Shown here: one piece after another, positions 1 to 9,677 of the stretch
Layout: each line of letters begins with the position of its first letter
How positions within the stretch are numbered: the first letter of the stretch is position 1
From: Candidatus Accumulibacter contiguus
GTDB lineage: Bacteria > Pseudomonadota > Gammaproteobacteria > Burkholderiales > Rhodocyclaceae
NCBI RefSeq assembly: GCF_012940005.1
Contig: NZ_SPMX01000005.1
Coordinates: 1 to 48,015 of the forward strand
Direction of reading: 5' to 3'
Length of the DNA stretch: 48,015 bases
Position numbers and translations under genes: made by a program
The notes under the pieces: model-generated
Database searches by the model: none
The model's input: only the letters and a program-made list of their open reading frames with translations
What the model was told of the DNA's origin: nothing

Positions 1-92
1 ATCGCAGACTGACGATGGCCACGCAAATGCTGCACCACTGCTGCCAGGGCGCTCATCGGAAGGTGCGCAGGAGTCCGATCGATGAGTGCCGA

Positions 93-1535
93 TCAGGGTG
101 CATATTGGTCGAGGTAATCGTGCACTGCCAGGGCTCCCAGTTGATATACGTCGCGCGAAGACTCTTCGATGCGGCTTTGCTGCTCCGGAGAAAACCGGCG
201 TGCCAGATGCGTTCTGAATTTCTCGACCAGCACGGGAATACCTTCGGCACGGCGACGACAGTGCCCAAGCGGGTACTCGGAGATCAGTTCTGCTGTCCGG
301 CTACCATCAGCGAATACGACTTGCACGGCGTTGGCGATCGAGCGCTTGGCCGGGTCCAGGTAGTCCGCCGAAAACCTCGGTTCTTCGCTGACCTCGATCT
401 TCGCACGTAGCGCGTCGATGCGTGGGTCGGCAGCCGCTGCGTCCTCGTAGTCTTCGCCAGTCAGCCGGCCCTTGATCAGTGCAACGGCGACCATGTATTG
501 CAGGCAGTGGTCGCGGTCGGCGGGGTTGAAGAGCGGCCCCTTCTTGTCGATGATGCGCAGCGCGGATTCGTGGGTACGAATCAGCACCCTGAAGATCGTA
601 TCGATCCGTCCAAGCACCTGTGGATGCAGTTCCACCGCACACTCGACCGCCGTCTGGGCATGGAATTCGGCAGGAAAACTGATCTTGAACAGCACATTTT
701 CGATCACGTAGCTGCCATACGGACGCGACAGGCGGAATGGCTGTCCCCTGAACAGAACCTCATAAAAGCCCCAGGTCGGGGCAGTCAACACCGTCGGGTA
801 ACCCATTTCACCCTTGAGTGACATCAACGCCAGCAGCACACCACGCGCGCTGGCATCGCCGGCCGCCCAGGATTTGCGCGAACCGGTATTCGGCGCATGC
901 CGATAAGTGCGCAGCGGCTGACCATCGACAAAAGCCTGCGAAACGGCATTGATGATCTGCTCTCGCCCGCCGCCCATCAGCCAGGTACATACCGCGGCAG
1001 TAGCCACCTTGACCAGTAGCACGTGATCCAGCCCAACGCGATTGAAGCTGTTTTCAAGTGCCAGCACGCCCTGGATCTCGTAGGCCTTGATCATCGCTTC
1101 GAGGACTTGGCGCATCTGCAGCGGCGCCTGCCCGCTGGCGACGCGGCTTCGCGACAACCAGTCGGCAGTGGCGAGAATACCCCCGAGATTATCCGAAGGA
1201 TGCCCCCATTCGGCCGCCAACCAGGTGTCGTTGAAGTCCAGCCAGCGAATCAGGGTGCCGATGTTGAAGGCCGCCTGCACCGGGTCGAGTTGAAATGCGG
1301 TGCCGGGAACCCGGGCACCGTCGGGAACGACGGTGCCCGGGACGATCGGCCCGAGCAGTTTGCTGCAGGCCGGGTAGGCGAGCGCTTCGAGGCCACAACC
1401 GAGAGCGTCGATCAGGCAATAACGCGCCGTTTCAAAAGCCGCCCTCGACTCGACCTTGAAGTCGATGACGTAGTCGGCGATATCGACCAGAACCCGGTCC
1501 GGTACGGGACGAGTGGTGGGAATGCGTGTGCTCAT
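93..1535 (-). CDS. prpD: 2-methylcitrate dehydratase, MmgE/PrpD family
   Basis: This 480-residue protein fits the MmgE/PrpD family, whose members are about 480 residues and dehydrate 2-methylcitrate to 2-methyl-cis-aconitate in the cytosolic methylcitrate cycle for propionyl-CoA. Seen in the sequence: an N-terminal block with [16 protein letters not shown], then DFNDTW and [11 protein letters not shown], which match the conserved core of PrpD proteins. I chose the ATG at 1535 ([10 protein letters not shown]), because the reading frame upstream of it is low-complexity and unlike the family. It lies 41 bp downstream of prpC on the same strand, so the two are probably cotranscribed. prpB and acnD are not in the window. 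The reaction is assigned from family and neighbour; other MmgE/PrpD members act on related substrates. Confidence 0.9.
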   Translation of the reverse strand: MSTRIPTTRPVPDRVLVDIADYVIDFKVESRAAFETARYCLIDALGCGLEALAYPACSKLLGPIVPGTVVPDGARVPGTAFQLDPVQAAFNIGTLIRWLDFNDTWLAAEWGHPSDNLGGILATADWLSRSRVASGQAPLQMRQVLEAMIKAYEIQGVLALENSFNRVGLDHVLLVKVATAAVCTWLMGGGREQIINAVSQAFVDGQPLRTYRHAPNTGSRKSWAAGDASARGVLLALMSLKGEMGYPTVLTAPTWGFYEVLFRGQPFRLSRPYGSYVIENVLFKISFPAEFHAQTAVECAVELHPQVLGRIDTIFRVLIRTHESALRIIDKKGPLFNPADRDHCLQYMVAVALIKGRLTGEDYEDAAAADPRIDALRAKIEVSEEPRFSADYLDPAKRSIANAVQVVFADGSRTAELISEYPLGHCRRRAEGIPVLVEKFRTHLARRFSPEQQSRIEESSRDVYQLGALAVHDYLDQYAP

Positions 1536-1576
1536 GTCGGTTTCTCTTGCTGCAAAACGGATGCCTCGTGGAATAC

Positions 1577-2725
1577 TCAGCTTCGTTTTGACAGGATGAC
1601 GAACTCCTGTGCCTCCGGCCCGATGTAGTTGGCTGAGGGTCGGATGATTTTTCCATCGATGCGTTGCTCGATGACGTGCGCCGCCCAGCCGCTGGTGCGG
1701 GCGATGACAAACAGGGGCGTAAACATTGGTGTCGGAACGGCCAGCATGTGATACGCCACACCCGAGAACCAATCGACGTTGGGAAACATGCGCTTCTGCT
1801 CCCACATCACGGCCTCGATGCGACTGGCGATGTCGAACAGTACCAGGTTGTCTCCAGCGGTGCACAATTGCTGGGCGACGGAGCGGATGACCTTGTTGCG
1901 CGGATCGGCGATGGTGTACAGCGGGTGCCCGAAACCGATGATGATTTCCTTGTTTTCAAGACGGCGGCGAATGTCCTGCTCGGCGTGTTCGGCGTCGTTA
2001 TAGCGGCTCTGGATCTCGAAAGCAACCTCGTTGGCACCACCGTGCCGACGTCCGCTGAGCGCGCCGATGGCACCGCTGACCGCCGCATACAGGTCGGCAC
2101 CGGTGCCGCTGATCGTCCGGGCGGCAAAGGTCGAGGCGTTGAACTCGTGCTCGGCATAGAGCACCAGCGACTTGTCGAGGCTGCTCGCCTGCAGCGCCGT
2201 CGGAGCCTTGCCCCGCAAGAGGTGAAGGAAGTGCGCGGCGATCGAGTCGTCATCGGTCTCGGTCTCGATACGCCGGCCATTATGCGACCAGTGGTACCAG
2301 TAGAGCAGCATCGACGCGAAGCTGGCAATCAGCCGATCGGCAATCTCGCGCGCAGCACCGGGGTTATGGTCCTGCGCCTCCGGCAGAATCGTGCCGAGCG
2401 CCGAGCAACCGCTACGCAAGACGTCCATCGGATGCGCCGAGGCCGGCAGGTTCTCCAGCATCGGTCGCAGCATCACCGGCAACCCACGCAGCGTCTTGAG
2501 TTTCTTCTTGTACTGGTTGAGCTGGGTCAGACTCGGCAAGCGCCCATAGAGCAGCAGATAGGCCACTTCCTCGAAAGTGGCATGCTCGGCGAGCGCAATG
2601 ACATCGTAGCCGCGGTAATACAGATCGTTGCCGACCCGCCCCACCGAACAGATTGCCGTGTCGCCGGCGACCACGCCGGACAGCGCGACCGATTTCTTGA
2701 CCCTGGGCAGTTCGATTTCCTTCAC
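1577..2725 (-). CDS. prpC: 2-methylcitrate synthase / citrate synthase family
   Basis: Condenses propionyl-CoA with oxaloacetate to 2-methylcitrate, the entry step of the methylcitrate cycle. The 382-residue product carries the citrate synthase active-site blocks: a histidine in [10 protein letters not shown], a second in GFGHPLY and the aspartate region in [14 protein letters not shown] start it at a GTG ([11 protein letters not shown]) because a GGAGG lies 8 bp upstream. A longer frame reaches 2791, but its extra residues are unlike the family. Its size, close to the usual PrpC length, and the adjacent prpD favour methylcitrate synthase over the housekeeping citrate synthase, which is normally about 430 residues. 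Confidence 0.9.
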   Translation of the reverse strand: MKEIELPRVKKSVALSGVVAGDTAICSVGRVGNDLYYRGYDVIALAEHATFEEVAYLLLYGRLPSLTQLNQYKKKLKTLRGLPVMLRPMLENLPASAHPMDVLRSGCSALGTILPEAQDHNPGAAREIADRLIASFASMLLYWYHWSHNGRRIETETDDDSIAAHFLHLLRGKAPTALQASSLDKSLVLYAEHEFNASTFAARTISGTGADLYAAVSGAIGALSGRRHGGANEVAFEIQSRYNDAEHAEQDIRRRLENKEIIIGFGHPLYTIADPRNKVIRSVAQQLCTAGDNLVLFDIASRIEAVMWEQKRMFPNVDWFSGVAYHMLAVPTPMFTPLFVIARTSGWAAHVIEQRIDGKIIRPSANYIGPEAQEFVILSKRS

Positions 2726-2777
2726 TTCGTATTCCTCCCTCGTTGGCGAGCCACTCGGCCCGCGGCTGCAGGCCATC

Positions 2778-3266
2778 TTACTTCTTCGCAATTCCGGTAT
2801 CTTGCCCGTCGCTGGCGTGCAGGTGCAGCGGTGGCAAAAAGGCGAGCAAACAGGCGTTTTCGTGGCCTTTCAGGTATTTGGGCAGGGCAACGACTTCCAC
2901 CTCGGTGACGCCGGCCTCGATCATTCCGAGACGTACCGCCGCCTCACGTGACAGGTCGATCAGCCGGCTGCGATGTCCCATGCGATCATTGATCCTGACC
3001 ACCACGCAACGCGCGGACAAGATCCGGCGCACGGCCACCAGCGAGCCCAGGGGAAAGCGATTGCTTGCTGCCGAAATGGTCTGGTGATCAAAATGCTCGC
3101 CGGAAGCCGTTTTGCGCCCGCTAAATGCGGTGCCGTAAAAGCTGGCTCGGCCGCTCAGGATCGGCGAAGTATTCGGCCATTCGCCCGGTGTACCGAGCGC
3201 AGGAGAGGCCGCGCCAAAAGCTGATCCTGAAAACAGCAAAACCAGCACCACAAACACAAATTTCAC
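2778..3266 (-). CDS. secreted RlpA-like double-psi beta-barrel protein
   Basis: A 162-residue protein with an N-terminal signal peptide (hydrophobic [16 protein letters not shown], likely cleaved after SAFGA) followed by one RlpA-like double-psi beta-barrel: [19 protein letters not shown] at about residues 38-56, then [19 protein letters not shown] with the conserved aspartate. RlpA proteins are periplasmic or outer-membrane lytic transglycosylases acting on naked glycan strands. This short version has no lipobox and no SPOR domain, unlike the full RlpA encoded at 8598-9677. The start is a GTG with GAGGAG 9 bp upstream. It sits 52 bp upstream of prpC on the same strand, but a functional link is not evident. 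Confidence 0.8.
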   Translation of the reverse strand: MKFVFVVLVLLFSGSAFGAASPALGTPGEWPNTSPILSGRASFYGTAFSGRKTASGEHFDHQTISAASNRFPLGSLVAVRRILSARCVVVRINDRMGHRSRLIDLSREAAVRLGMIEAGVTEVEVVALPKYLKGHENACLLAFLPPLHLHASDGQDTGIAKK

Positions 3267-3774
3267 AGGATATGGCTCCTCAAGGTGGCCGCAAGAGCCA
3301 GATCGATTGCAGGCCAGGCCTGTCGTCAAGCATCCTCACTGCCTGCGCGCGCATCTGGGTGGGCAGCATCTGGTCAAACGGTCATGATTTTGCAAGACAC
3401 ACCCGATGATGAAAAGTCAAGACCGTTTCCCCTCTCCCCCCAACCCCTCCCCCCGCGAGGGGGGGAGGGGAGATTCGAGAGTCGCTCGCGACTTTCATAG
3501 TAGCCATAGTGCTGGAGGCGATCACCGCTGACGCACTGGCCAAGGGTGTCGAATACCGTCCGCAACAGCTCAGAGCGCTTACAATTCCGACAATTCCTGC
3601 AAGGTGGCGCATGGTGACTCCCCGGTGGCAATTGGCAAGGCTGCAGCTTCGCCTGCGTAAGCATATCCTGCGCTTCGGCACGCGCACAAGTCGGCAGACC
3701 ATCAGGCTGCTGCCCGGGCGACCGCCGCGCGCGGCCGGGGTATGCAAATCGAATCGATCCGGGGCGTCGAAAGA
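3267..3774. other. 508-bp intergenic stretch without a convincing gene
   Basis: This stretch lies between the divergent RlpA-like gene and the VTT-domain gene. Reading frames on both strands are short, rich in Arg and Pro, and unlike known proteins. The only structured content is the palindromic repeat copy at about 3377-3516. No clear sigma-70 promoter was recognised, although the promoters of both flanking genes must lie here. Confidence 0.5.
3377..3516 (+). repeat. degenerate copy of the 144-bp palindromic element
   Basis: This matches the reverse complement of the element at 18729-18872 almost base for base. It begins AACGGTCATGA and continues through GAAAAGTCAAGACCGTTT, the C-tract/G-tract hairpin flanking CCGCGAGG, and the AGTCGC...GCGACTTTCAT hairpin. 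The far terminal inverted repeat is not recognisable and the inner arms carry mismatches, so this copy looks older or truncated. Its orientation is opposite to that of the other copy. Confidence 0.8.
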
Positions 3775-4293
3775 ATGAAGACGCACCCGCTTCCCGACTG
3801 GTTGCGACGGCTGCTGATGCGCAGTGTGGCACATCGTTACTATTCGCTGGTCGTGACGGCGATCGCCTTTTCGTCGACGATGACCTTCACCTTCCCATTC
3901 GTTGCCGTACTGATCCCGGCGGTGCTGCTCTCGCCCAGGCGCTGGCGATCGCTCGGACTGCTCTGTGGCCTTGCCAGTGGCTGCGGTGCTGCGGTACTGG
4001 TCGAGATTTTCCAGTATCTGGGATCGGAGTTCATCGTCTCGCACTACCCGGAACTGATGCACTCGCAGGCCTGGCTGACGGCCAGCGAATGGCTGCAGCG
4101 CTGGGGCCTGGTGGCCATGCTGATCATTGCCGGTTCGCCGATACCGCAGACACCCGCACTGCTTTTCTGCGCCCTGGCCGACGTATCGACGCTGGGCATC
4201 CTGATCGCAGTCGGCATCGGCAAGACGGTCAAATACCTGTTTCTGGCCTGGGCCACAGCCCGCTATCCGGCGCGCTTCATCCGTTACAACTGA
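3775..4293 (+). CDS. small VTT/DedA-like (YqaA-type) inner-membrane protein
   Basis: A 172-residue integral membrane protein with several hydrophobic segments (about residues 22-45, 50-75, 108-130 and 140-165). The block around AGSPIPQTPALLFCALADVS resembles the re-entrant loop of the VTT (SNARE-associated/DedA-like) family. DedA superfamily members are implicated in lipid translocation and membrane homeostasis; this specific member has no proven role. The start at ATG 3775 (MKTHPLPDW) is preferred over an in-frame ATG at 3742, because it sits just before the amphipathic N-terminus. The ribosome binding site is weak in both cases. It is convergent with lipA, with 17 bp between the stop codons. 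Confidence 0.65.
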   Translation: MKTHPLPDWLRRLLMRSVAHRYYSLVVTAIAFSSTMTFTFPFVAVLIPAVLLSPRRWRSLGLLCGLASGCGAAVLVEIFQYLGSEFIVSHYPELMHSQAWLTASEWLQRWGLVAMLIIAGSPIPQTPALLFCALADVSTLGILIAVGIGKTVKYLFLAWATARYPARFIRYN

Positions 4294-4310
4294 GCAGCAG
4301 ACACCCCGGA

Positions 4311-5303
4311 TCAGGCGACGCCGGCGCTGTGCGCCTGCACATCCGCCCAGTAGCTGGAGCGCACCATCGGACCGCAGGCGGCACCAGTGAAACCCATCGC
4401 CAGCGCCTCCTGCTCGTACATCTTGAAGATCTCGGGATGCACATAGCGCATTACCGGCAGGTGATGGCCAGAAGGTGCCAGGTACTGGCCGATCGTCAGC
4501 ATATCGACGTCGTTGGCACGCAGGTCTCGCAGCACTTCGAGGATCTCGTCGTCGCTCTCACCCAGGCCGACCATCAGTCCCGATTTGGTCGGCACCTGTG
4601 GATAGCGTGCCTTGAAGCCTTTGATGAAAGCCAGCGAATGCGCGTAATCGGCACCGGGCCGAGCCTGGCGATACAGGCGCGGCACCGTTTCCAGGTTGTG
4701 GTTGAGGATGTCGGGCAGCGCCTGCCCCAGGATCTCGATGGCGATCTCCATGCGGCCCCGGAAATCGGGAACCAGCGTCTCGATGGTCGTGTCGGGCGAC
4801 CTGCGACGCACTTCGGCAATCACCTCGACGAAATGCTGTGCGCCGCCATCACGCAGGTCATCGCGGTCGACGCTGGTGATCACCACATAGCGAAGCTTGA
4901 GTCGGGCAACGCTGTCGGCAAGATGGGCAGGCTCGTTGACATCGGGCGCCAGCGGCTTGCCATGACCGACGTCACAGAACGGGCAGCGACGCGTACAGAT
5001 GTCGCCGAGGATCATGAAGGTCGCCGTACCGCGGCCGAAACATTCGCCAATGTTCGGACAAGCGGCTTCTTCACAGACGGTATGCAGCTTCTGATCGCGC
5101 AACATTTTCTTGATTTCACCGAAGCGACCCGCCTCGTTACCCGCCTTGACCCGAATCCAGTCAGGCTTGCGCTGTGGCGCCTGCGGGACGATCTTGATCG
5201 GAATGCGGGCCGTTTTCAGTTCACCCCTTTCCTTGATGCCGGCGATCCTGGCACCTGTTCTTGCCACCCCCTGCCCTGCCTGCCCATCATTCTGACTGCT
5301 CAT
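4311..5303 (-). CDS. lipA: lipoyl synthase
   Basis: Radical-SAM enzyme that inserts two sulfur atoms into protein-bound octanoyl groups to make lipoyl cofactors for 2-oxoacid dehydrogenases and the glycine cleavage system. The 330-residue product shows the radical-SAM CxxxCxxC motif CTRRCPFC (Cys103, 107, 110). It also has the three auxiliary-cluster cysteines in the [12 protein letters not shown] block (Cys77, 82, 88) and the C-terminal RSSYWAD signature containing the serine ligand. The start is the ATG that overlaps the lipB stop in an ATGA arrangement, which implies translational coupling. Length and motifs are those of an intact enzyme. Confidence 0.97.
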   Translation of the reverse strand: MSSQNDGQAGQGVARTGARIAGIKERGELKTARIPIKIVPQAPQRKPDWIRVKAGNEAGRFGEIKKMLRDQKLHTVCEEAACPNIGECFGRGTATFMILGDICTRRCPFCDVGHGKPLAPDVNEPAHLADSVARLKLRYVVITSVDRDDLRDGGAQHFVEVIAEVRRRSPDTTIETLVPDFRGRMEIAIEILGQALPDILNHNLETVPRLYRQARPGADYAHSLAFIKGFKARYPQVPTKSGLMVGLGESDDEILEVLRDLRANDVDMLTIGQYLAPSGHHLPVMRYVHPEIFKMYEQEALAMGFTGAACGPMVRSSYWADVQAHSAGVA

Positions 5304-5926
5304 CGCTTGCGCTCCAGTTGTTCCACGAGATGTCCGGCCAGTGCCGTCGCTGCTTGTGCGGGGGTCAGCGCGATGCCGAGATCGCGGGTCTGCGTCACCG
5401 GCAGGCCGGGGTAACCGCAGGGGTTGATTGCTGCAAACGGTGACAGATCCATCGCAACATTCAAGCTGATTCCATGGTAACAGCACCCCTTGCGGACGCG
5501 CAGGCCAAGCGCCGCCACCTTGGCCACGCCCACATAAACTCCCGGTGCGCCGCCATGCCGCTCGGCAACGACACCATGCTCGGCAAGCAGGTCGATCGCC
5601 GCCTGCTCGATCGCCGTCACCAGCTCGCGCACTTTCAGCTTCCTTCGGTTCAGATCCAGCAACAGGTAGATCACCACCTGGCCCGGACCATGGTAGGTGA
5701 TCTGGCCGCCCCGGTCGGTCTGCACCAGCGGAATGCCCAGGTCGGCCAGCAGATGCTCCGGTTTGCCGGCCTGCCCGAGGGTGAGCACCGGCGCATGCTG
5801 GCAACACCATAGTTCGTCGACCGTCTGGTCGCTTCTTGCAGCAGTAAAACGGACCATTTCCTGCCAGGTCTGCCAGTAATCGGTGCAGCCAAGATGGCGA
5901 ACCCGCAGCGACGAGGCAGCCGGCAT
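5300..5926 (-). CDS. lipB: lipoyl(octanoyl) transferase
   Basis: Transfers octanoyl from octanoyl-ACP to lipoyl domains, providing the LipA substrate. The 208-residue protein has the [13 protein letters not shown] block, a lysine in VAKVAALG (Lys136) and a cysteine in INPCGYPG (Cys170), corresponding to the catalytic Lys/Cys dyad of LipB. I start at ATG 5926, which gives the usual family length. An in-frame GTG at 5983 overlaps the stop of the upstream DUF493 gene (GTGA) and would add 19 residues; neither start has a clear Shine-Dalgarno sequence. The lipB stop overlaps the lipA ATG. Confidence 0.95.
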   Translation of the reverse strand: MPAASSLRVRHLGCTDYWQTWQEMVRFTAARSDQTVDELWCCQHAPVLTLGQAGKPEHLLADLGIPLVQTDRGGQITYHGPGQVVIYLLLDLNRRKLKVRELVTAIEQAAIDLLAEHGVVAERHGGAPGVYVGVAKVAALGLRVRKGCCYHGISLNVAMDLSPFAAINPCGYPGLPVTQTRDLGIALTPAQAATALAGHLVEQLERKR

Positions 5927-5979
5927 GGCGTCGCTGTCGAAACCGTCCGAATCACCGGCACCGCCCTCACCGGCCGGTT

Positions 5980-6249
5980 TCACAGAACGATCTTGACCAG
6001 CGGATGGCTGCTCAGTTCCCGATAGAGCGCGTCGAGTTGTGCCCTGCTGGTGGCATTGATGGTGCAGGTAAGGCTCAGATACTTGCCGGTCGATGAAGAA
6101 CGCACCTCCATCGTCGCAGGATCGAAATCCGGCGCCTGCGACAGCATGACTTCGAGGACCGCCTGCGTCAAGGCCTCGCTGGCCGTTCCCATGATCTTCA
6201 GCGGGAAAGCGCAAGGAAACTCGAACAGGCGGTCAGTCTCGTCGGACAT
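5980..6249 (-). CDS. DUF493 (YbeD-like) regulatory-type small protein
   Basis: An 89-residue cytosolic protein of the DUF493/YbeD family, with FEFPCAFPLKIMG near the N-terminus and YRELSSHPLVKIVL at the C-terminus. The fold is ACT-like; the biochemical role is not established, but the gene is commonly found between dacA/dacC and lipB. I chose ATG 6249 (MSDETDRLFEF) because GGAG lies 6 bp before it. An upstream in-frame ATG at 6270 lacks this. It is followed immediately by lipB. Confidence 0.85.
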   Translation of the reverse strand: MSDETDRLFEFPCAFPLKIMGTASEALTQAVLEVMLSQAPDFDPATMEVRSSSTGKYLSLTCTINATSRAQLDALYRELSSHPLVKIVL

Positions 6250-6350
6250 CGGCGCTCCGGTTTGTTTCATCGAGCAAAACGCTCATCGGCAGTAATCGCC
6301 TCTCGCGACGACACCCAGACATCGCGACGGCTGCATGCCCCATGTAAAGA

Positions 6351-7484
6351 TCAAAGAAACCAGAGACGGACGCTGTCGATCATGCGGCCAAGAATGCCTG
6401 CGGCCGGCACCTCCTCAAGCGCCACTACCGGGTAATCGCCATACGCTTTGTCATCGATGCTGACCTTCAGGGTAGCCAGCACCTGCCCGAGGGCGACCGG
6501 CGCCATCAGCCGCTGTTGCGACACGAGTTCAGTCTTGATTTTGGGACCGAAACCCTTGGGCACTGTCATCACGAGATCCCTGGCAAAACCAATCTTGACC
6601 GTACTCTCCTTGCCCTTCCAGACCTTCAGCGTGGAAACCGGCTCGTTTTTCGCATACAGTTGCACGGCATCGTAGAACTGGAAGCCAAAGTTGAGCAGTT
6701 TCAGTGATTCCTGTGCGCGCGCACGGTCCGACGCCGCACCGAGCACCACCGAAACCAGGCGACGCGACCCGCGTTTCGCCGACGAGACCAGGCAATAACC
6801 CGCCGCCTCGGTGTGACCGGTCTTGAGGCCATCGACGGTCGGATCGATATACAACAGGCGGTTGCGATTCGGCTGCCTGATGTTGTTATAGCGAAATTCC
6901 TTCATCGAGTAGTACTTGGCGTACTCTTCGGGAAAATCACGAATCAGGGCATCGGCCAGAATCGCCAGATCGCGTGCCGTCGTATAGTGCTGCGGATCAG
7001 GCAGGCCGCTCGAATTGCGAAAACTCGATCCCTTCATGCCCAGTCTCTGCGCCTCACGATTCATCATCTGGGCGAAGTTCTCCTCGTCACCGGCAATGGC
7101 TTCGGCTAGCGCGACACAGGCGTCGTTGCCCGACTGGACAATCATTCCCTTCAGCAGATCCTCAACCCGGACCTCTGTGCCGACCTGGATGAACATTCGC
7201 GAACCGCCCGTTTTCCAGGCCTTCTGGGAGACCGGCACGGTCTGATCAAGCTTGATCGTACCCTGTCTGATCGCCGCAAAACTCAGATAGGCCGTCATCA
7301 GCTTGGTCAGTGACGCCGGCTCGAGGCGCTGGTCGGGCGCCTGTCCGGTCAGTTCCTGCCCGGAAGCCGACTCGACCAGCAGCCATGACTTGGCCGCCAG
7401 TACCGGCGGTGTCGGCAGTTGCTGAGCAGCGGCCAGAACGGGAAGGCAGAGGAGAACGAAAAGCAGGGATCGAAGCTTGAGCAT
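6351..7484 (-). CDS. dacC: serine-type D-Ala-D-Ala carboxypeptidase (PBP5/6 family)
   Basis: Low-molecular-mass penicillin-binding protein that trims the terminal D-Ala from peptidoglycan stem peptides in the periplasm. The 377-residue product has a signal peptide (LLFVLLCLPVLAAA), the SxxK motif SLTK (Ser58-Lys61), SGN (118-120) and KTG (221-223). A C-terminal beta domain precedes a terminal amphipathic helix (GRMIDSVRLWFL) of the type that anchors PBP5/6 to the membrane. It is intact and of normal length. About 100 bp separate it from the DUF493 gene downstream on the same strand, consistent with a dacC-DUF493-lipB-lipA unit. The symbol could equally be dacA. Confidence 0.93.
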   Translation of the reverse strand: MLKLRSLLFVLLCLPVLAAAQQLPTPPVLAAKSWLLVESASGQELTGQAPDQRLEPASLTKLMTAYLSFAAIRQGTIKLDQTVPVSQKAWKTGGSRMFIQVGTEVRVEDLLKGMIVQSGNDACVALAEAIAGDEENFAQMMNREAQRLGMKGSSFRNSSGLPDPQHYTTARDLAILADALIRDFPEEYAKYYSMKEFRYNNIRQPNRNRLLYIDPTVDGLKTGHTEAAGYCLVSSAKRGSRRLVSVVLGAASDRARAQESLKLLNFGFQFYDAVQLYAKNEPVSTLKVWKGKESTVKIGFARDLVMTVPKGFGPKIKTELVSQQRLMAPVALGQVLATLKVSIDDKAYGDYPVVALEEVPAAGILGRMIDSVRLWFL

Positions 7485-7678
7485 GGCTGGATGTCTGGGC
7501 AAAGGGGCGATTATAGCAAGCCATCCCGGCCATACCCGTATGCGTTTTGTGACCAATCCAGTCAGGAGATTCCTCGCTTCCGTGATCTACTCCACAGCCC
7601 GTTACACCAAGCTGCCAGTACAGTAGTGACACTTTTCGGGATGTATACCCACGCGCAAGTGGTTACCGCTGGACTCTA

Positions 7679-8597
7679 TTGTTGCCACCTTTCCGACCTA
7701 TTTCGAACTCCCTTGATCTGCAAGGTGCGTTTGCACAACTGTCAAGACGAGGATTTGCCGGTCATCGCCTCGACGAGACCCTGCGCCAGCTCACCGCCAC
7801 CACCAGCCAGATGCTCAACATCGAGCGTGTCAGTCTGTGGGGCTTGAGTTCGCAAGGCGAGAATCTCGAGTGCATCAATCTCTACGAGCTGTCTCGCGAC
7901 CGGCATAGCAGCGGCCTGACACTGCGCGCGGCACGCTATCCGGAATATTTCCGGGCACTCGAGAAGGGCGACCCGATTGTTGCCGATGACGCGATGAAGC
8001 ATCCGTCCACCCGTGAGTTCGGCAACGACTATCTGCTGATGAACGGCATCAGTGCCGTCATCAACTCGCCGATTCATGCCCAAGGAGAATTGCAGGGCGT
8101 GCTCTGCATCGAGCGCGTCGGACCGCACTCGGCCTGGACTTCGGTGCAGCGATTGTTTGCACATGCCGTCGCCAGTCTGGTCAGCCAGGCCCTGCTGCAA
8201 AATCAGCTGCTTTCGATCAAGGAAGAACTGCGCGACGCCAACAGCCTGCGACGCGCACTGTTCGAGAGTGCGCGTGACGCCATCCTGATCTCTGACGCCA
8301 ACACCGGGCATATTCTCGAAGCCAACCCACAGGCGAAAAAAACTCTTCGGGCGACAGTTGCAAGCGCTTCTCGGCGTCCAGAGCAATGCAGTCCATGGCA
8401 GCGGCGACAGCCTGGACATTCGTGATCTGTGCAAGCAGTTGGCCAGGAGCAGCGGTGCGGAGTCGGTGCGCAGCGAAATGCTCGCTCACGATGGCAAGCG
8501 CATCCCCCTCGAAATCAGGAGCCAGGTGGTGCAGCTCGGGCAAGGCAGGAAGGTCGTGCAGGGGGTATTCCGCCCACTCGACAGTGACGACGCCTGA
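7679..8597 (+). CDS. GAF-PAS sensory protein, split by a +1 frameshift
   Basis: The first frame encodes a GAF domain (about residues 20-170: ERVSLWGL, GDPIVADDAMKHPSTREF, SAVINSPIHAQGELQGVLCIE). A linker helix and the start of a PAS domain follow (LFESARDAILISDANTGHILEANPQAKK). The frame is then lost at a run of seven A (8336-8342). With six A the protein would read on as LFGRQLQALLGVQS and IRDLCKQLA to the stop at 8597, completing the PAS domain. There is no output domain, so it may be a truncated or partner sensor. The start is uncertain: a TTG at 7679 has no clear ribosome binding site. It is divergent from dacC. Confidence 0.7.
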
Positions 8598-9677
8598 TCA
8601 GCGCGCCACGAAGGTGGGCTTGTAACCCAGTGCCAGACGAATCCTCTCGGCAATCTTTTCGGCATCGACACGGCTGATATATGGACCCAGATGGACGCGG
8701 TGCATGCCGCCACCGGCGTTGATCTGGATTCCCTCGTTGAGCCAGTCCAGTTCACGCAACAGGTGGGCACGCAGACTCTCGGCGTTTTCGGCGCTGGCAA
8801 AGGCACCCAATTGCAGGAAAACGCCGCGTAGGCCCACGGACGCGGTGGCAGATGCCGCCGGCGTCACATCGACCAGCAGGGATGGCGCGGCCGCCTTGTC
8901 GGGGCCGAGCCTGGCCGCCAGCAGTTCAATCTCGTCGCGCTCCGCCGGGCCGGGAACCACTCGTGATGGGCGTGCTGGCGCCGGCATCACCTGCGCGTAG
9001 CTCATCGTCGTCGCGCCTGCCGGCAGAATCGACTCGACTTCGACCAGGGTGCTGCCGTTGTCCACGTACCCCAATCGGTAAGCGGCCGCATACGAGAGAT
9101 CGATGACACGATCCGCATGGAACGGCCCCCGGTCGGTCACTCTCACGACCACCGACTTTCCATTGCTGACATTGGTTACCCGCGCGTACGAAGGAATTGC
9201 CAGTGTCGGGTGTGCGGCGGTCATCGAGAACATGTCGTAGGGTTCGCCGATCGACGTGGGTTGTCCATGAAACTTCTTGCCGTACCAGCTCGCCACACCG
9301 CGCTCCTGATGGGGTCTGAGACTGGCATGTGGCTCATAGGCCTTGCCGAGAACGACATACGGTCGGTTGGCGAAGCGATGCAGCGGTTCAAGGCGCGGCT
9401 GCGCGTCGGGAATCTCATCGAGATTGTCGGGAAACTCGTCCCCCGGGCCATCGTCCTTGTAATAGGCGCCCCCTCGCTTCTGCAGGACGTTCGCCTTCCT
9501 GACCATCTTCGCCGGTGCCTTGGCCGGCTCGGCCGTGCGCGCCCCTGCCTCGGCCGGACGCGATGGCTGACTACCACAGGCTGCGAGGAGCAATGGCAAC
9601 AGGCACAGTGCCGCGGTGTACGGCAGTTGCCTGGCCAGTCCAGCCAGCCCAGCCAGCCCACACTCCGCTCGCCTCAT
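8598..9677 (-). CDS. rlpA: septal ring lytic transglycosylase RlpA (lipoprotein)
   Basis: A 359-residue outer-membrane lipoprotein. An N-terminal hydrophobic segment ends in the lipobox LLAAC (Cys34). The double-psi beta-barrel occupies about residues 125-210 (GVASWYGKKFHGQPTSIGE, then VVRVTDRGPFHADRVIDLS). A C-terminal SPOR domain (about 280-355, VFLQLGAFASAENAESLRA) would bind denuded glycans at the septum. RlpA cleaves naked peptidoglycan strands. The ATG overlaps the rodA stop (ATGA), making it the last gene of the mreB-mreC-mreD-mrdA-rodA-rlpA operon, a common betaproteobacterial order. Confidence 0.95.
   Translation of the reverse strand: MRRAECGLAGLAGLARQLPYTAALCLLPLLLAACGSQPSRPAEAGARTAEPAKAPAKMVRKANVLQKRGGAYYKDDGPGDEFPDNLDEIPDAQPRLEPLHRFANRPYVVLGKAYEPHASLRPHQERGVASWYGKKFHGQPTSIGEPYDMFSMTAAHPTLAIPSYARVTNVSNGKSVVVRVTDRGPFHADRVIDLSYAAAYRLGYVDNGSTLVEVESILPAGATTMSYAQVMPAPARPSRVVPGPAERDEIELLAARLGPDKAAAPSLLVDVTPAASATASVGLRGVFLQLGAFASAENAESLRAHLLRELDWLNEGIQINAGGGMHRVHLGPYISRVDAEKIAERIRLALGYKPTFVAR

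Noticed and set aside
1-92. Possible gene 3' of prpD at the left edge
   Set aside because: The frames are short and unlike proteins, and nothing beyond downstream sequence of prpD can be supported.
4089-5414. A long plus-strand frame across lipA
   Set aside because: It is antisense to a fully recognisable lipoyl synthase and has no domain of its own.
8336-8342. Programmed ribosomal frameshifting in the GAF-PAS gene
   Set aside because: The shift needed skips a base (+1), there is no stimulatory structure or rare-codon pause visible, and the same A7 signature in xthA favours a sequencing explanation.
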